Assembly (NCBI RefSeq): GCF_024171605.1
Contig: NZ_JALKAA010000003.1
Location: 496,001 to 560,000 of the forward strand
Reading direction: 5' to 3'
Length of the DNA: 64,000 bases
Source of the DNA: Pontibacter sp. HSC-36F09
Lineage (GTDB): Bacteria > Bacteroidota > Bacteroidia > Cytophagales > Hymenobacteraceae
The notes beneath the pieces were generated by a model. The model did not search any database. It was not told where the DNA came from and worked only from the letters and a program-made list of their open reading frames with translations. The position numbers and the translations under genes were made by a program. Below, in pieces: positions 50,390 to 59,399 of this stretch; positions within the stretch are counted from its first letter, which is position 1, and every line of letters begins with the position of its first letter.

Positions 50390-51028
50390 TTATACCTTCC
50401 AGGTTTCCGGTGATTGGCGCCATTCTGCCAGCGTTGGTAGGGCCGACTCCGGGATATAACCCTTTTGCAGGGCCGCTTTGGTCAGCGCCTGGTAATCACT
50501 CAGGGAGTGCAATGGTATACCTGCCTCTTTAAAATTGTTTTCTGCCACCGTAAAGCCATACGTGAAAATGGCGGCCATACCGATCACATTCCCGCCCGCA
50601 GACCGCACAGCTTCAGCCGCCTTCAGCGAACTGCCGCCTGTCGAGATCAGGTCCTCCACCATCACTACTTTCTGACCCGAAATTAATTTACCTTCAATCT
50701 GGTTGGCCATACCATGACTTTTCGGTTGGGGACGTACATACAGGAAGGGCATTTCGAGCAGATCGGCCACCAGTACACCCTGCGCTATACCTGCCGTGGC
50801 CACGCCTGCTATGGCCTCGGCCTCTGGAAAGTTTTGTCTGATCATGTCGGCCAGTTGCTGCTTGATATAGCTCCGGATGTACGGAAAGGATAAGGTTACG
50901 CGGTTGTCGCAGTAAATGGGCGAATTCCAGCCGGAGCTCCATTTAAAGGGCTGCTCTGGTCTCAATTTCACGGCCTCCGTTTCCAGCAGGAAAGAGGCTA
51001 CCTGGTGTGCTGTCGTCTGATTATCCAT
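50390..51028 (-). CDS. pyrE: Orotate phosphoribosyltransferase
   Basis: Converts orotate and PRPP to OMP in pyrimidine synthesis; 212 residues. ATG at 51028 gives MDNQTTAHQVASFLLE. The PRPP motif is VVMVEDLISTGGSS, with IAGVATAGIAQGVLVA and RPQPKSHGMANQIEG. An upstream extension is not family-like. The yfcE-like gene follows 14 bp downstream. Confidence 0.95.
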   Translation of the reverse strand: MDNQTTAHQVASFLLETEAVKLRPEQPFKWSSGWNSPIYCDNRVTLSFPYIRSYIKQQLADMIRQNFPEAEAIAGVATAGIAQGVLVADLLEMPFLYVRPQPKSHGMANQIEGKLISGQKVVMVEDLISTGGSSLKAAEAVRSAGGNVIGMAAIFTYGFTVAENNFKEAGIPLHSLSDYQALTKAALQKGYIPESALPTLAEWRQSPETWKV

Positions 51029-51137
51029 GGCCGAATTTAAGAAATATTTCCCCTTTTTAGCGCCCTGTACTTTCTTTACATCGAAATATTGATTGATTTG
51101 TGTTAATTTCAAGCCTGATACACGAGCACCTTTCCCT

Positions 51138-51818
51138 ATGAACGTTTTTATTAACGATATTCCGCTTATCATCAAAAAGTCAAACGAGAAGGTATACCGT
51201 CATCACTATGACCTGGTGCTCGATGCCGACAACCACTTCACGTCCAAGGATCTGGTAGGGGATGTGATGATCAAACGGGCTGATTCGCTGTTGATTGATC
51301 GAATTATCAGGTTGATGGAAGTAAAAAAGCTGAAAAAGCTGAACTCGCTTACTCTGGTAGCGAATAAGAAAAAGCAGCTGATCGAGCACCTGAAGGATCA
51401 GTTCAAGATCGTGAAGGCCGGTGGCGGACTGGTGCTGAAAGATGGCAAGGTCCTGATGATTTATCGCCTGGGCGTGTGGGACTTGCCAAAAGGGAAGCTG
51501 GACAAAGGGGAGAAGTCGCAGGATGGGGCTATACGCGAAGTTGAGGAGGAGTGCAACATCACAGTAGAGGTGTTGAGCAAGCTCCCAAAAACCTGGCATT
51601 CATATGCCTTTAAGGGCAAAAAGATACTCAAGAAAACAAGCTGGTACCTGATGCAGTGTACCGATGACAGCCTGATGAAGCCGCAGGCAGAGGAATTTAT
51701 CGAAGAAGTGCGCTGGATGACGCCGGAAGAGGCCATGGAAGTACTACCCAAAGCCTATACCTCCATTGCCTTTATTGTGCGGGAATATCTCCAATCTCTG
51801 AAATCCGGAAAGGTATAA
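51138..51818 (+). CDS. NUDIX hydrolase with an N-terminal extension
   Basis: A 226-residue protein. ATG at 51138 gives MNVFINDIPLIIKK; an earlier ATG at 51093 adds 15 residues. The first 100 residues are a domain I do not recognise (YRHHYDLVLDAD, IKRADSLLIDRIIRLMEVKK). The NUDIX box is GKLDKGEKSQDGAIREVEEECN within the PKGKLDKGE segment. It hydrolyses nucleoside diphosphates linked to another group; the substrate is unknown. Its last 47 bp overlap the convergent coaD gene. Confidence 0.9.
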   Translation: MNVFINDIPLIIKKSNEKVYRHHYDLVLDADNHFTSKDLVGDVMIKRADSLLIDRIIRLMEVKKLKKLNSLTLVANKKKQLIEHLKDQFKIVKAGGGLVLKDGKVLMIYRLGVWDLPKGKLDKGEKSQDGAIREVEEECNITVEVLSKLPKTWHSYAFKGKKILKKTSWYLMQCTDDSLMKPQAEEFIEEVRWMTPEEAMEVLPKAYTSIAFIVREYLQSLKSGKV

Positions 51819-52251
51819 AATCATCTACGTTGCCCCCGAAACGGTGAATCTCGCGGATGATAGTGGAACTGATAGCCGCCAATGCCGGTGAGGTAATCAG
51901 AAACACCGTCTCCAGTTCCGGATTGATGTGGCGGTTGGCTTGTGCGATCGTGTTTTCGTATTCGAAGTCTGTCGTATTGCGCAGCCCACGCAGCAAAAAA
52001 GTAGCACCTACTTCCCGGGCAAACTCTGCCGTCAGCCCTTTGTATGCCTGCGCCTTGATGTGAGGCTGGTCCCTGAACACCCCGTTTATCACTTCCACCA
52101 TTTTCTCAACCGGAATGTAGCGCTGCTTGCTACTGTTATTGCCGATAGCAATAATGATCTCATCAAACATTTTAGAACCACGCAATACCACGTCCAGGTG
52201 GCCATTGGTAAAAGGGTCAAACGATCCGGGAAAAATGGCGGTTCTTTTCAT
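51772..52251 (-). CDS. coaD: Phosphopantetheine adenylyltransferase
   Basis: Coenzyme A biosynthesis enzyme of 159 residues. AIFPGSFDPFTNGHLDVV (the HxGH nucleotidyltransferase motif), ISSTIIREIHRFGGNVDDFIP (the ISSTxxR motif). The length is normal. The 3' end overlaps the convergent NUDIX gene by 47 bp, which is a long tail-to-tail overlap. Confidence 0.97.
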   Translation of the reverse strand: MKRTAIFPGSFDPFTNGHLDVVLRGSKMFDEIIIAIGNNSSKQRYIPVEKMVEVINGVFRDQPHIKAQAYKGLTAEFAREVGATFLLRGLRNTTDFEYENTIAQANRHINPELETVFLITSPALAAISSTIIREIHRFGGNVDDFIPFRISEIGDIPAQ

Positions 52252-52482
52252 TTTTTAATGAGTGAGTTAGCGAATGAATGATTGAGTGAATTGGCTGAAG
52301 GTTGAATTGTTAAATTGTTGATTGTTAATTGCTGATTGTTAGTGGTTATATCTTGAAGCTACCTGGGTTTCGGTGTTTAAGAGCTCGCGTAGTGAAGGAA
52401 GCATCTAATTTTCGGAATGATATGGAGATCGTTTACCAATTTAACCATTTAGCAATATAACAATCATCACTCACTCACTCAC
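52252..52482. other. Spacer with degenerate ACTCA/ATTGTTA repeats
   Basis: No gene is seen in 231 bp. The left part has degenerate ATTGTTAATTG-type repeats on the plus strand; the right part ends in the CACT microsatellite. Confidence 0.6.
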
Positions 52483-52490
52483 TCACTCAC
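52468..52490. repeat. CACT tetranucleotide microsatellite at a gene end
   Basis: Five full CACT units and a partial sixth run from 52468 to 52490. Read on the minus strand they supply the last codons and the stop (GAG TGA) of the DUF3822 gene. A change in unit number would not remove the first TGA. Confidence 0.85.
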
Positions 52491-53370
52491 AAAAATGTAA
52501 GCTAAAGAGCTCGAAGTAGCGATGATCAAACAGGTCGTCGAATTTGTAGCTGTAGCCTACGTCAGTAGGCCGCTTGCCGAATTTTACCTGCCTGATATAC
52601 TTTTTGAGCATGTTGAAGAGGCTGGAGTCTGGGGTGATGTCGCCCCAGACAGTGATGGTCTCCTGCTCGGGATTCATCTTTTGCTCCTGCATCACAAAAA
52701 CAACAAAGTAGATAAAGTCCTCCGGGCTCAGGTAATGGAAAACATTGCAGAACTGTAAGCCATTTTCGTCTATAACCAGTACCGTCACATAATTCCGTTC
52801 CACATACAGGTGCATCGTGCGGCCAGCCTTGCGGTCCGTCTGGTGCAGCAGGCTTTTGATCAGGGCGCTGGTCTGGTGCGTGAACCGGACGTTACGTTCC
52901 GGGAACAGGCTCTGAACCATGCGGTAGAGTACGCCATCGATTGCAAAGATATTTACCGCCTCCAGGCCGAATGTGCGATTGTGAAGGATGACGTGGTGCT
53001 GTGGGTCGAGGGTGCTGTGCAGACGCAGGTAATCTTCCTGGTGGGCCGGGTCAAAGAGGGTTTCCGGCACGAGTGTGAAGAACTGGTTGCTGATGCTGAT
53101 GCGAATGTCCAGCCAGCGCTGCTCCTGCAGAATGGGGCTTTGGTCAGCGATCAGGCGCAGTTGTTCGGCAATCTGGAGGGGTGTAAAAACTGTGATCAGT
53201 TCATAATCTTCCAGCGCCACAAACTTGTTGCGCTCCACATCCGCTACAGCCAGACGCATGGCTTTGGAACTGATAGCAATGTACAGGTTGCAATTGCCTG
53301 CCTGCGAAAGCTGAAAAGCTTCGTCCTGTAGTTGGTAAGACAGCCGAAAGTGCGTGTTGATGGTATTCAA
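52483..53370 (-). CDS. DUF3822 family protein
   Basis: A 295-residue protein of a Bacteroidota family that is typically encoded beside coaD, as here. It has an actin-like/Hsp70-like pattern (NLYIAISSKAMRLAV near the start, LYVERNYVTVLVIDENG near residue 190). No catalytic residues are known. Its last codons lie in a CACT repeat, 231 bp upstream of coaD on the same strand. Confidence 0.85.
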   Translation of the reverse strand: MNTINTHFRLSYQLQDEAFQLSQAGNCNLYIAISSKAMRLAVADVERNKFVALEDYELITVFTPLQIAEQLRLIADQSPILQEQRWLDIRISISNQFFTLVPETLFDPAHQEDYLRLHSTLDPQHHVILHNRTFGLEAVNIFAIDGVLYRMVQSLFPERNVRFTHQTSALIKSLLHQTDRKAGRTMHLYVERNYVTVLVIDENGLQFCNVFHYLSPEDFIYFVVFVMQEQKMNPEQETITVWGDITPDSSLFNMLKKYIRQVKFGKRPTDVGYSYKFDDLFDHRYFELFSLHFCE

Positions 53371-53435
53371 GGTATAGGAGCTCCAGGTAATGCTATATTG
53401 TGCTATGCAAGTATACTAAAAATATAGTAAAATGA

Positions 53436-53924
53436 TCATCTCTGCACAAAGTGATGTGGCAATCCGAACAGATCGTCCAGCGAAAAAAGGTAATGGAGTA
53501 TACGGTGTTTATCTGCCAAAGGAATCTGCCGGATTTCGTTCAGACTCAGAAAAGCAACCTCTTCGATCAGCTGTTGATCGGCACCCGCTTCAGGATCTAT
53601 ACCTGTCATCAGCTCCCCACCGGTTAGCTCCAGCTCAAAAAATAGCTCAACGGCCTGAAGCGGCTCCTCCAGAAATTCATTGACAAACAGGAAGCGCTTT
53701 ACCTTTGTCCGCAAGCCGGTTTCTTCCAGCACTTCCCGCACCAAACAAGCTTCAACGGTTTCACCATACTGCAGTCCGCCACCGGGCGGCGCCCAGAAAG
53801 CGACATTGTTGAGCGTTGGCTGGTGGCGCACGAGCAAGAGTTTATCGTCCTGCAGGCAAATGCCGCACACGCGCAGCCTTACTTTACCGGCATAGGCGGC
53901 GGCATTGGGGTTTAGTGTGTTCAT
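53436..53924 (-). CDS. NUDIX hydrolase
   Basis: A 162-residue single-domain NUDIX enzyme. The box is GGGLQYGETVEACLVREVLEETGL with the PPGGGLQYGET segment before it and LLLVRHQPTLNN at the start. The substrate is unknown. It lies divergent from the thioesterase gene with a 37-bp gap and upstream of the DUF3822 gene. Confidence 0.9.
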   Translation of the reverse strand: MNTLNPNAAAYAGKVRLRVCGICLQDDKLLLVRHQPTLNNVAFWAPPGGGLQYGETVEACLVREVLEETGLRTKVKRFLFVNEFLEEPLQAVELFFELELTGGELMTGIDPEAGADQQLIEEVAFLSLNEIRQIPLADKHRILHYLFSLDDLFGLPHHFVQR

Positions 53925-53961
53925 GTTTGCGTTAGCGGGGTATAGGTGGTAAATTTACGAA

Positions 53962-54411
53962 ATGATACAGACCTACAACCCCGATTTTCGGGCAGATATA
54001 AAAGAAAAGCTGGAGCGGCAGGAGTTTATGAAGCTCATGGGCTTTGAAGTAACCAAAATAGAAGTGGGCAGGGTAGAGGGCGAAATGCTGTTGGAGCAGA
54101 AGCACAAGCAGCACAAAGGCTTCGCGCACGGCGGCGTTATTGCAACGCTGGCCGATATTGTGGCCGGCTTTGCTGCCGTGAGCCTGGTGCCGAAGGGCCA
54201 CCATGTGGTAACGGCCGAGATCAAAGTGTCCTACTTCCATCCGGGAGTGGGCGAGAAGCTACTCGCTAAAGGCTACGTGCTAAAGCAGGGGCGCAAACTT
54301 AATTTCTGCGAGGCCGAGGTATACGTGGTAAAAGGAGGCCAAGAGCCGCTCATGATCGCCAAAGCCAGCGCCTCTATGGCCAATATCGCCCCCGAGGAGT
54401 TGAGGGGTTAG
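53962..54411 (+). CDS. PaaI-family hotdog-fold thioesterase
   Basis: A 149-residue acyl-CoA thioesterase-like protein. Family marks are HKGFAHGGVIATLADIVAGFAA (the HGG motif and the Asp/Glu catalytic region), VTAEIKVSYFHPGVG and LNFCEAEVYVVK. It hydrolyses acyl- or aryl-CoA thioesters; the preferred acyl group is unknown. Confidence 0.9.
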   Translation: MIQTYNPDFRADIKEKLERQEFMKLMGFEVTKIEVGRVEGEMLLEQKHKQHKGFAHGGVIATLADIVAGFAAVSLVPKGHHVVTAEIKVSYFHPGVGEKLLAKGYVLKQGRKLNFCEAEVYVVKGGQEPLMIAKASASMANIAPEELRG

Positions 54412-54599
54412 AGAGTTTGGAAGTTTAAGGGTTGACCAGATAGTAGGTTGCTTGAGCAGAAGAAGCCAGGCAGAATATTATTCGCATTCAAAAACTAATC
54501 TTCACGAGAATACCCCCTGCTAAGTCAACAAATTTAAATTTTCAAACCAGCCAATTTCACTCATCCACTCAATCACTAATTCACTCAATAATTTAACTC

Positions 54600-56006
54600 A
54601 TGCGTCCAGTAGAGGCACTTAGAACAAGTTTTCCGTTTGAGCCTACCCAGGACCAAGCACGGCTTTTTGCCAGGCTTGACGAATTCATAATGGACACCGA
54701 AGCCGAAAAATCGGTGTTCCTGCTCAAAGGCTATGCCGGTACAGGCAAGACCACGGTCGTTACCTCGCTGGTTAAGATTCTCCGCACCTTCGGATATAAG
54801 TATGTGCTGCTGGCCCCTACAGGCCGTGCTGCTAAGGTGATGGCCTCATACAGCGGCCGCAAAGCGTTTACCATCCACAAAAAGATATACCGGCAAACGG
54901 CTAATCCTTATTCCGAAGGACTGGCTTTCACCCGCATGCCCAACAAAGCGGATAAAACCTTTTACATTGTAGACGAGTCCTCCATGATCTCAGATGACAG
55001 TGGCTTTGGGCAGAATGGTTTGCTGCGGGACCTGATGGGCTACGTGTTTGAGAACAAGAGTAACAAACTGCTGCTGATAGGTGATACGGCCCAGTTGCCC
55101 CCGGTTAACCAGGCACTGAGCCCGGCACTTAATGCAGATTACTTAAAGCAGAACTTCCGATGCCAGGTACACGAACTGGAACTGCGCCAGGTCATGCGTC
55201 AGGCAGAGGCCTCGGGAATATTGATGAATGCTACGCAGCTGCGTGACCAACTGCTAAGCGACAAGCCTGAGATAAAACTGCATACCAAAGGCTGGCGCGA
55301 CATTTACCGCATGACGGGCGAAAAGCTCGAGGACGGCCTGCGCTACGCGTATGATAAGTTCGGGGTCGAGAATTCTATCGTGATCTGCCGATCTAACAAA
55401 TCAGCCAACCTGTACAACCAGCACATCCGGCGGCAGATCTTTTTCTCTGAGGATGAGATAGGCGTAGGAGATTACCTGATGATCGTGCGCAACAACTATT
55501 TCTGGCTGCCAAAAGAGTCTAACATCGGCTTTATGGCCAACGGTGACTTTGTGGAGATTACTAAGATCATCCGGTATGAGGACATGTACGACCTTCGCTT
55601 TGCCGATGTGCGTGTACGTTTTGTCGACTATCCGGAGGAAGGAGAGCTGGAAGTGAAGATCATGCTTGATACTTTGTACACTGATGCACCGGCCTTACCC
55701 GCTGACCAGAATAAGAAACTATATGATGCGGTGCTGCAGGATTACGCGGACATCAAAAACAAGCGGGAGCGCTCCAAAGAAATGAAGCAGAACCCTTACC
55801 TGAACGCATTGCAGGTAAAGTTTGCCTATGCCCTGACCTGTCATAAAGCACAGGGTGGTCAGTGGAAAGCCGTGTTTGTGGACCAGGGTTTTTTGAAGGA
55901 TGATATGGTGAACGAGGAATTTGCCCGCTGGCTTTATACGGCGCTCACCCGTTCGTCGGAAGAGCTATACCTGCTGAACTTTAGCAAGCAACTATTGGTT
56001 GACTGA
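54600..56006 (+). CDS. RecD-like (SF1) DNA helicase
   Basis: A 468-residue ATP-dependent helicase. Walker A is GYAGTGKTTVV near residue 45, APTGRAAKVM is motif Ia, YIVDESSMIS is motif II, LLIGDTAQLPPV is motif III, and the end has ALTCHKAQGGQWKAVFVDQG and YTALTRSSEELYLL (motifs V and VI). It lacks the long N-terminal region of RecD2, so it resembles Dda-like helicases. The role is probably in DNA repair or replication restart. Confidence 0.92.
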   Translation: MRPVEALRTSFPFEPTQDQARLFARLDEFIMDTEAEKSVFLLKGYAGTGKTTVVTSLVKILRTFGYKYVLLAPTGRAAKVMASYSGRKAFTIHKKIYRQTANPYSEGLAFTRMPNKADKTFYIVDESSMISDDSGFGQNGLLRDLMGYVFENKSNKLLLIGDTAQLPPVNQALSPALNADYLKQNFRCQVHELELRQVMRQAEASGILMNATQLRDQLLSDKPEIKLHTKGWRDIYRMTGEKLEDGLRYAYDKFGVENSIVICRSNKSANLYNQHIRRQIFFSEDEIGVGDYLMIVRNNYFWLPKESNIGFMANGDFVEITKIIRYEDMYDLRFADVRVRFVDYPEEGELEVKIMLDTLYTDAPALPADQNKKLYDAVLQDYADIKNKRERSKEMKQNPYLNALQVKFAYALTCHKAQGGQWKAVFVDQGFLKDDMVNEEFARWLYTALTRSSEELYLLNFSKQLLVD

Positions 56007-56014
56007 TATATTTG
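56007..56014 (+). promoter_or_regulatory. -7 promoter box of the DUF1573 gene
   Basis: TATATTTG at 56007-56014 begins directly after the stop codon of the helicase gene. It matches TAnnTTTG and would give a leader of about 65 nt. Confidence 0.5.
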
Positions 56015-56085
56015 GATGGTCTGCCAAAACGTTAGAACTTAACAACAGACAAATCGTAACAGCAATAGCTAAACCCTTTATACGT

Positions 56086-56532
56086 ATGAAAAAGTTAATC
56101 CTGTCTTTTGCAATGGCAGCACTGGTAGCCGGTGGTGCCGTAGCGCAGCAAGGCCCTGCAAAGCAATCCGCGGCTCCGCAGGCACAAGCCAAATCAGGTC
56201 CTGCCATCTCTTTTGAGTCGACCGAGCATAATTTCGGTGAGATCACGCAGGGCGATGTGGTGGAGCATACCTTCACTTTCACAAACACAGGCACTCAGCC
56301 GCTCATCATTGACCGCGTGGACGTAACCTGCGGCTGTACGTCACCTGACTGGACCAAAGAAGCAGTAATGCCGGGCAAGACCGGTTTCGTAAAAGCAAAG
56401 TATAACAGCGCCGGCCGTATGGGCCAGCAGAAGAAAGCTATTACGATCCATTCTAACACAGGCGAACCAACCTACGTTTACATCGTGACCAATATCAAAG
56501 AGAAAACAACTTCTGCCGCTAAAGCGCAGTAA
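56086..56532 (+). CDS. DUF1573 exported protein
   Basis: A 148-residue secreted protein. ATG at 56086 gives MKKLILSFAMAALVAGGAVAQ, a signal peptide; the longer frame from 55999 overlaps the helicase and has no signal. The mature DUF1573 domain is an Ig/ASH-like fold: AISFESTEHNFGEITQGDVVEHTF, TFTNTGTQPLIIDRVDVTCGCTSPDW. The CGC pair may be a disulfide. It has its own promoter and a strong terminator. Its function is unknown. Confidence 0.9.
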   Translation: MKKLILSFAMAALVAGGAVAQQGPAKQSAAPQAQAKSGPAISFESTEHNFGEITQGDVVEHTFTFTNTGTQPLIIDRVDVTCGCTSPDWTKEAVMPGKTGFVKAKYNSAGRMGQQKKAITIHSNTGEPTYVYIVTNIKEKTTSAAKAQ

Positions 56533-56548
56533 GTTGCTATACCTTCCT

Positions 56549-56593
56549 AAAACAGAAAGGCTCCCGGTTATCTGTCGGGAGCCTTTCTGTTTT
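56549..56593. terminator. Bidirectional terminator between DUF1573 and DUF423 genes
   Basis: An 18-bp perfect stem, AAAACAGAAAGGCTCCCG at 56549-56566 with its complement at 56576-56593, 9-nt loop. T-rich sequences occur on both sides. It serves both convergent genes. Confidence 0.92.
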
Positions 56594-56609
56594 ATTGATT
56601 TTCTATACC

Positions 56610-56987
56610 TTAAAGCGCTTTCAAAATAGCATAGAACAGAGCAGCCCAGCCCACGATCAAGGCCGTACCACCGAGTGGCGTGATGGCACCCAACCAGGTC
56701 ACGCCTGTCAGTACCAAGGTATAGAGCGAGCCGGAGAAAATGAGGATGCCGATCAGGAAAGCCCAGGCGGCAACCTGCAGGGCCGGATGTTCCACTTTGA
56801 ACAGCAGCAACCCAACCGCCAGCAGCGCCAGGGTATGGTACATCTGGTATTTCACAGCCGTCTCAAAGGTCTCGACACGGTTAGTGGCACGCAGCAAAGG
56901 AGCCAGCGCATGCGCCCCGAAGGCGCCGATCATCACACTAAGTGCGCCAAGGGCACTGGCTATCAGGAGTATGGCTTTTTGAGTCAC
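56610..56987 (-). CDS. DUF423 membrane protein
   Basis: A 125-residue inner membrane protein with about four membrane segments. GALSVMIGAFGAHAL and TAVKYQMYHTLALLAVG are the family signature. The function is unknown in this family. Convergent with the DUF1573 gene across a strong terminator. Confidence 0.92.
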   Translation of the reverse strand: MTQKAILLIASALGALSVMIGAFGAHALAPLLRATNRVETFETAVKYQMYHTLALLAVGLLLFKVEHPALQVAAWAFLIGILIFSGSLYTLVLTGVTWLGAITPLGGTALIVGWAALFYAILKAL

Positions 56988-57043
56988 GGTTTGAGAATAG
57001 TTTGGTTGAATCAGACGCTAATTTCCGACATTAATCCAGCATT

Positions 57044-57961
57044 TCATAATTCCCGGTACAAGTTCGGGTAATCAGAGATCAGGCCGTCTACGCCCATCTC
57101 TTTTAACCGCTGCATCTCCTGCAACTCGTTGATGGTCCAGGGAACAACCTTCATACCTTGTGCATGACAATCTTTGATCAGCTTTGGAGTAATCAGTTTA
57201 TAATAAGGGCTGTAGATATCAGGTATAAAGCCCAGTGCCTCCAGGTTCTTGTTCAGTCCTTTCACGTTTTCAACCAGCAGGGAAGTTTTCATATGCGGGT
57301 ATCGTTTATGCAGGACCTGCAGCGTGCGCACATCAAACGACTGGATGATGACCCATTCGGCTATACCTTTCTCCTCTATCACATCCATCAGCAGGTTCAC
57401 AAACTCCTCCGGCGCGGGGTGCAGCTTGCTGTCGCCGCTTGGTTTTGATTTTGTTTCGATGTTGTAATATACCTGCGGAAGGTCATTCTGCTGCAGGTAT
57501 ACCTGTACCGAGTCGATCAGGTCGGAGAGGAGGGGTTTGTGTGTAGGCAGTTTCTCTTGGTGCGGAAATTTTTCATAGAATTTAGAACCCGCATCGAAAG
57601 TCCTGATGGTTGCATAATCCATCTGGTAGAGCACATACTTATGCTTGTCAGCAGCCGGTATTTCGTTGCCATCGGGCAGAAGGTCGTGCTCGTGATTGAT
57701 GTACGGGTCATGGGACAAAACCACCTGTTTGTCTTTGGTGATGTGCGTGTCCATCTCGAGGGTGGTCACTCCCAGGTCAAGTGCCCGGATCATGGCCGGG
57801 ATGGTATTCTCAGGCATCAGTCCGCGGGCGCCGCGGTGGCCTTCCAGATCGAAAGCGGGCAGGTGGCGGACTTTGCTGTCAGGTATAGCGCCTTGTTGTG
57901 CTGGCATAATGCAGGAGCTTAGCAGGTATAGGAAAGGGGCAAAAAGCAGGTTTTTGAGCAT
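57044..57961 (-). CDS. Glycerophosphodiester phosphodiesterase lipoprotein
   Basis: A 305-residue exported lipoprotein: signal LLFAPFLYLLSSC (lipobox SSC). GDPD TIM-barrel marks are FDLEGHRGARGLMPENT (the HRG catalytic pair), LEMDTHITKDKQVVLSHDPYIN, and VVPWTINELQEMQRLKEMGVDGLISDYP. It releases glycerol-3-phosphate from glycerophosphodiesters in the periplasm or at the surface. It is not adjacent to a transporter for these products. Confidence 0.93.
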   Translation of the reverse strand: MLKNLLFAPFLYLLSSCIMPAQQGAIPDSKVRHLPAFDLEGHRGARGLMPENTIPAMIRALDLGVTTLEMDTHITKDKQVVLSHDPYINHEHDLLPDGNEIPAADKHKYVLYQMDYATIRTFDAGSKFYEKFPHQEKLPTHKPLLSDLIDSVQVYLQQNDLPQVYYNIETKSKPSGDSKLHPAPEEFVNLLMDVIEEKGIAEWVIIQSFDVRTLQVLHKRYPHMKTSLLVENVKGLNKNLEALGFIPDIYSPYYKLITPKLIKDCHAQGMKVVPWTINELQEMQRLKEMGVDGLISDYPNLYREL

Positions 57962-58071
57962 GCAAATCTTTTGACAGCAAAGTAGGCGAATCGGCAGGCA
58001 AGGCTATACCTTATACCCGTTAAGAAATCGTTAATTCTTATACCTGCCCTTCGGCCTGTTTCTGCTTCAGC

Positions 58072-58527
58072 TTACTCGTCTTCGCCTTCCAGCGCTTCGA
58101 TTACCTGCTCTTCAAATTCATCCTGGCTGTCGTATTGCGTGAATTCCAGGGTCTTGCCCTTTTGCTTCAGTTCGTGCACCACGTCAAGCGCCACCACCAG
58201 CGGCTCCATTTCGCGGCCTACCAGGCTGGCATCCCAATCCGAACCGAGCAGCAGCTGGTCACCGTACATACCCACGCACCAATTCTCCAAAAACTCGACC
58301 AGCGTGATGGATTCCGGCTTGTAATCTTTCCAGTCATCTTCGGCACAGGCTTTGGCACCTGCTGCGTCGGACCAGAACAGGATCACCTCTGCGTCTTCGT
58401 ACTCGGCAGAACTGGAAGTAGCCCAGGTTTCGTCGTGAGTCAGGCCCCAAACGCTTTCGGAGTCGACGATGCTTTGGATGAATTTTCTGTAATTGGCCTC
58501 TATGTTCTCGTTGGTATTCTCTTGCAT
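58072..58527 (-). CDS. DUF2750 domain-containing protein
   Basis: A 151-residue soluble, very acidic protein. DUF2750 marks are YRKFIQSIVDSESVWGLTHDETWATSSS and LFWSDAAGAKACAEDDWKDYKPE. Function unknown; the family often occurs near immunity-like or stress proteins, but no such context is visible here. It lies 42 bp downstream of the YggS gene. Confidence 0.85.
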   Translation of the reverse strand: MQENTNENIEANYRKFIQSIVDSESVWGLTHDETWATSSSAEYEDAEVILFWSDAAGAKACAEDDWKDYKPESITLVEFLENWCVGMYGDQLLLGSDWDASLVGREMEPLVVALDVVHELKQKGKTLEFTQYDSQDEFEEQVIEALEGEDE

Positions 58528-58569
58528 GGTGCAGGTTTATTTAGTGTGAAAGGATGGTGTAAGGTATAA

Positions 58570-59256
58570 TTATTTGTTGTAATTGCGAGCGCCAAATATG
58601 CCGCTGCCAACGCGAATTAGGGTACTGCCTTCAGCTACAGCGAGTTCCCAATCGGAAGTCATGCCCATCGAGATTTCCTTGAAGTCGTCGTTGCCGGCAA
58701 AGAATGTCTCTTTCAGCTTTTCGAAATAGCCTCTCAGGGTTCTAAATTCGCCCCGAAGTTTTTCCTGTTCATCGGTGTTGGTGGCGATGCCCATTACACC
58801 CGTCATACGGATAAAGTGCATGTTGCGGTACTCGTCACTCTGCAGCAGGGCAACGGCTTCGTCATAGCTCATGCCATACTTGGTATCCTCGTCGGCAATA
58901 TCGAACTGCAGCATGCAGTTGACTGGCAAAGTCCGGTTAAACTGCTCGGCTCTTTTGTTGATCTCCACCAGCAGTTTCAGACTGTCAACCGATTGGATAG
59001 TATCGATGAACTGAGCGATCTGTTTTACTTTATTTGTCTGCAGGTGCCCGATCAGGTGCCAGGCGATGTCGTGGGGCAACTTGTCCCGTTTTTCCAGCAA
59101 CTCCTGCACTTTGTTCTCTCCAAAAATACGATGCCCGGCATCATAGGCTTCCATGATCATTTCAGGAGAATGCGTTTTGGAAACAGCTACCAGACGGCAG
59201 GGAGTGTCGCGCAGCTTCTCATCAAAAAAACGGATATTATCAGCAATTACAGACAT
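58570..59256 (-). CDS. YggS/PLPBP-family pyridoxal phosphate homeostasis protein
   Basis: A 228-residue PLP-binding protein. RLVAVSKTHSPEMI holds the PLP-lysine, FGENKVQELLEKRD and WHLIGHLQTNKV are the family signature, and GMSYDEA and GMTSDWELAVAEGSTLIRVGSGIFG the end. It keeps free PLP low and is not catalytic as far as known. Confidence 0.95.
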   Translation of the reverse strand: MSVIADNIRFFDEKLRDTPCRLVAVSKTHSPEMIMEAYDAGHRIFGENKVQELLEKRDKLPHDIAWHLIGHLQTNKVKQIAQFIDTIQSVDSLKLLVEINKRAEQFNRTLPVNCMLQFDIADEDTKYGMSYDEAVALLQSDEYRNMHFIRMTGVMGIATNTDEQEKLRGEFRTLRGYFEKLKETFFAGNDDFKEISMGMTSDWELAVAEGSTLIRVGSGIFGARNYNK

Positions 59257-59399
59257 AGTTTTATGTGGTGTGTTCTAAATAAATTCCGCTCTCTTAAAAA
59301 AACGGGTATAGGTATAAGCTAGCCGCTATACCTGATTGATAGATTTAGCTTACAGGTATAGCAAAAAGGCTTTCTCTAATTCCTCAACTTTCTAACTCC

